Shown here: piece by piece, positions 63,111 to 64,000 of the stretch
Layout of the letters: each line of letters starts with the position of its first letter
Position numbering within the stretch: the first letter of the stretch is position 1
NCBI GenBank assembly: GCA_030248065.1
Contig: JASAMV010002558.1
Span: 78,641-142,640, forward strand
DNA from: Rhynchonema sp. JSB1_4
Lineage: Eukaryota > Nematoda > Chromadorea > Monhysterida > Xyalidae
Length of the DNA stretch: 64,000 nt
Direction of reading: 5' to 3'
Translations under genes and position numbers: made by a program
The notes under the pieces: model-generated
Database searches by the model: none
What the model was told of the DNA's origin: nothing
What the model saw: the letters and a program-made list of their open reading frames with translations, nothing else

Positions 63111-63409
63111 TAGGCCGCCTACTATATTGCACTGTGATCGCTGAAATTATTTCCTATTTTTGCTGAATTTTGCCTAATATTTGCGGTCGTCTAATTTGCA
63201 GGTAACTGCATCTGAGTGTTGTCGGCGCGGTCAGACGATACGTTGCATCGCCTTCGAGCGCCCTTCTTAGATCACGTCATCGAATGCCCAAATCGATCCA
63301 AGGCCCACAGGTCAAAGTAGGCCGACTGCTATATTTCACTGTGATCGCTGAAATTGTTTCTTAATTTTGCTGAATTTTGCCCAATATTTGCGGTCGTCTA
63401 ATTTGCAGG
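63111..63409. repeat. diverged direct repeat of about 92 bp, two copies
   Basis: Copies at 63111-63202 and 63318-63409 share TAGGCCG, CACTGTGATCGCTGAAATT and ATATTTGCGGTCGTCTAATT, and both end TTTGCAGG. They may be a duplicated intron end. The exon, if any, was not recognised. Confidence 0.7.
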
Positions 63410-63660
63410 CTTGATTAAAAAACCAATAAAATAATCAATTCCGCTAGTGACAAATTTGTGGTAAAAGCCTCAGTGATAAAAAATTTATGGCAAAACACAC
63501 ACGATATAACGTCTATGCCACGCTTCGCTTCACGTCTATAATACTAGCCAACAGCCAAGAGCCATGCTCCTGTAGTAGCCGGCAACGAACCGTTTTGCTT
63601 CTGCAACATTCCCAGTCAAATAAACTACCATTCATATATAAATAATAAATATACATTTCG

Positions 63661-64000
63661 CTGCCAGTCACTATACTTGACTGACGATGCTGCTGCAGCA
63701 AAACATTTCGCTGCCAGTCACTATACTTGACTGAGGATGCTGCTGCAGCAAAACATTTCGCTGCCAGTCACTATACTTGACTGAGGATGCTGCTGCAGCA
63801 AAACATTTTGCTGCCAGTCATTATCCATGACTGAGGATGCTGCTGCAGCAAAACATTTCGCTGCCAGTCACTATACTTGACTGAGGATGCTACTGCAGCA
63901 AAACATTTCGCTGCCAGTCACTATACTTGACTGAGGATGCTGCTGCAGCAAAACATTTCGCTGCCAGTCACTATACTTGACTGACGATGCTGCTGCAGCA
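63661..64000 (+). repeat. 50-bp tandem repeat (satellite), 6.8 copies, running off the window
   Basis: The unit starts CTGCCAGTCACTATACTTGA, continues CTGAGGATGCTGCTGCAGCA and ends AAACATTTCG. It begins at 63661 and repeats every 50 bases to the window end. Copies differ at one to four bases (for example CTGACGA in the first and last visible units, ATTATCCATGA in the fourth). CAGTC/GACTG and TGCTG/CAGCA can form two hairpins per unit. Confidence 0.93.

Noticed and set aside
63661..64000. CRISPR array
   Set aside because: The units are contiguous 50-bp tandem repeats without unique spacers, in eukaryotic DNA.

Overview
The window is nuclear DNA of an intron-rich invertebrate animal. It carries a LAR-type receptor tyrosine phosphatase, a PAQR membrane protein and a granulin, all cut into short exons by introns that mostly end in T-rich TTTCAG/TTTGCAG acceptors. 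That acceptor style and the gene set would fit a nematode or a similar small invertebrate, but I cannot name the species. No rRNA, convincing tRNA or CRISPR is visible.

Nine gene structures were read exon by exon, and for the seven complete ones every exon phase closes. From left to right: (1) the 3' end of a LAR-family phosphatase (329-2452, +); (2) a small 4-exon gene for a pentapeptide-repeat protein with a mitochondrial-like leader (8706-9770, +); (3) a complete 17-exon L-fucose kinase (17255-10598, -); (4) one frameshifted exon of a mitochondrial processing peptidase beta gene (22572-22764, +); (5) a 24-exon gene joining a FLYWCH-like/MULE transposase to a USP-type deubiquitinase-like domain (23421-31227, +), the most unusual object here; (6) proteasome subunit PSMD13/Rpn9 (34901-38844, +); (7) GMP synthase (40116-47823, +); (8) a PAQR-family protein (51271-56844, +); (9) a secreted single-granulin protein (58773-60521, +). 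PSMD13 and GMP synthase are housekeeping genes. There is no operon-like logic, although genes 6-9 share one strand.

Between and inside the genes lies dense repeat DNA: a minimal Helitron, hAT-type MITEs with visible 8-bp target duplications, a 4-copy inverted-repeat MITE family, a 10-copy structured short repeat, nested palindromes of 1.6 and 2.5 kb, a 199-bp exon-intron tandem array, a terminal 50-bp satellite, and G/C-rich repeat mosaics (18.8-22.4 kb and 31.7-34.8 kb) containing very long C/G homopolymers.

Three things deserve attention. First, the transposase-deubiquitinase gene is built with tandemly duplicated exons. Second, the decamer TGATGTTTCA occurs 17 times in either orientation, and in seven introns it occupies exactly the ten bases before the terminal G of the acceptor. 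Third, two hAT MITEs have target duplications that look like splice acceptors. Three GC-AG introns were also needed to keep reading frames.
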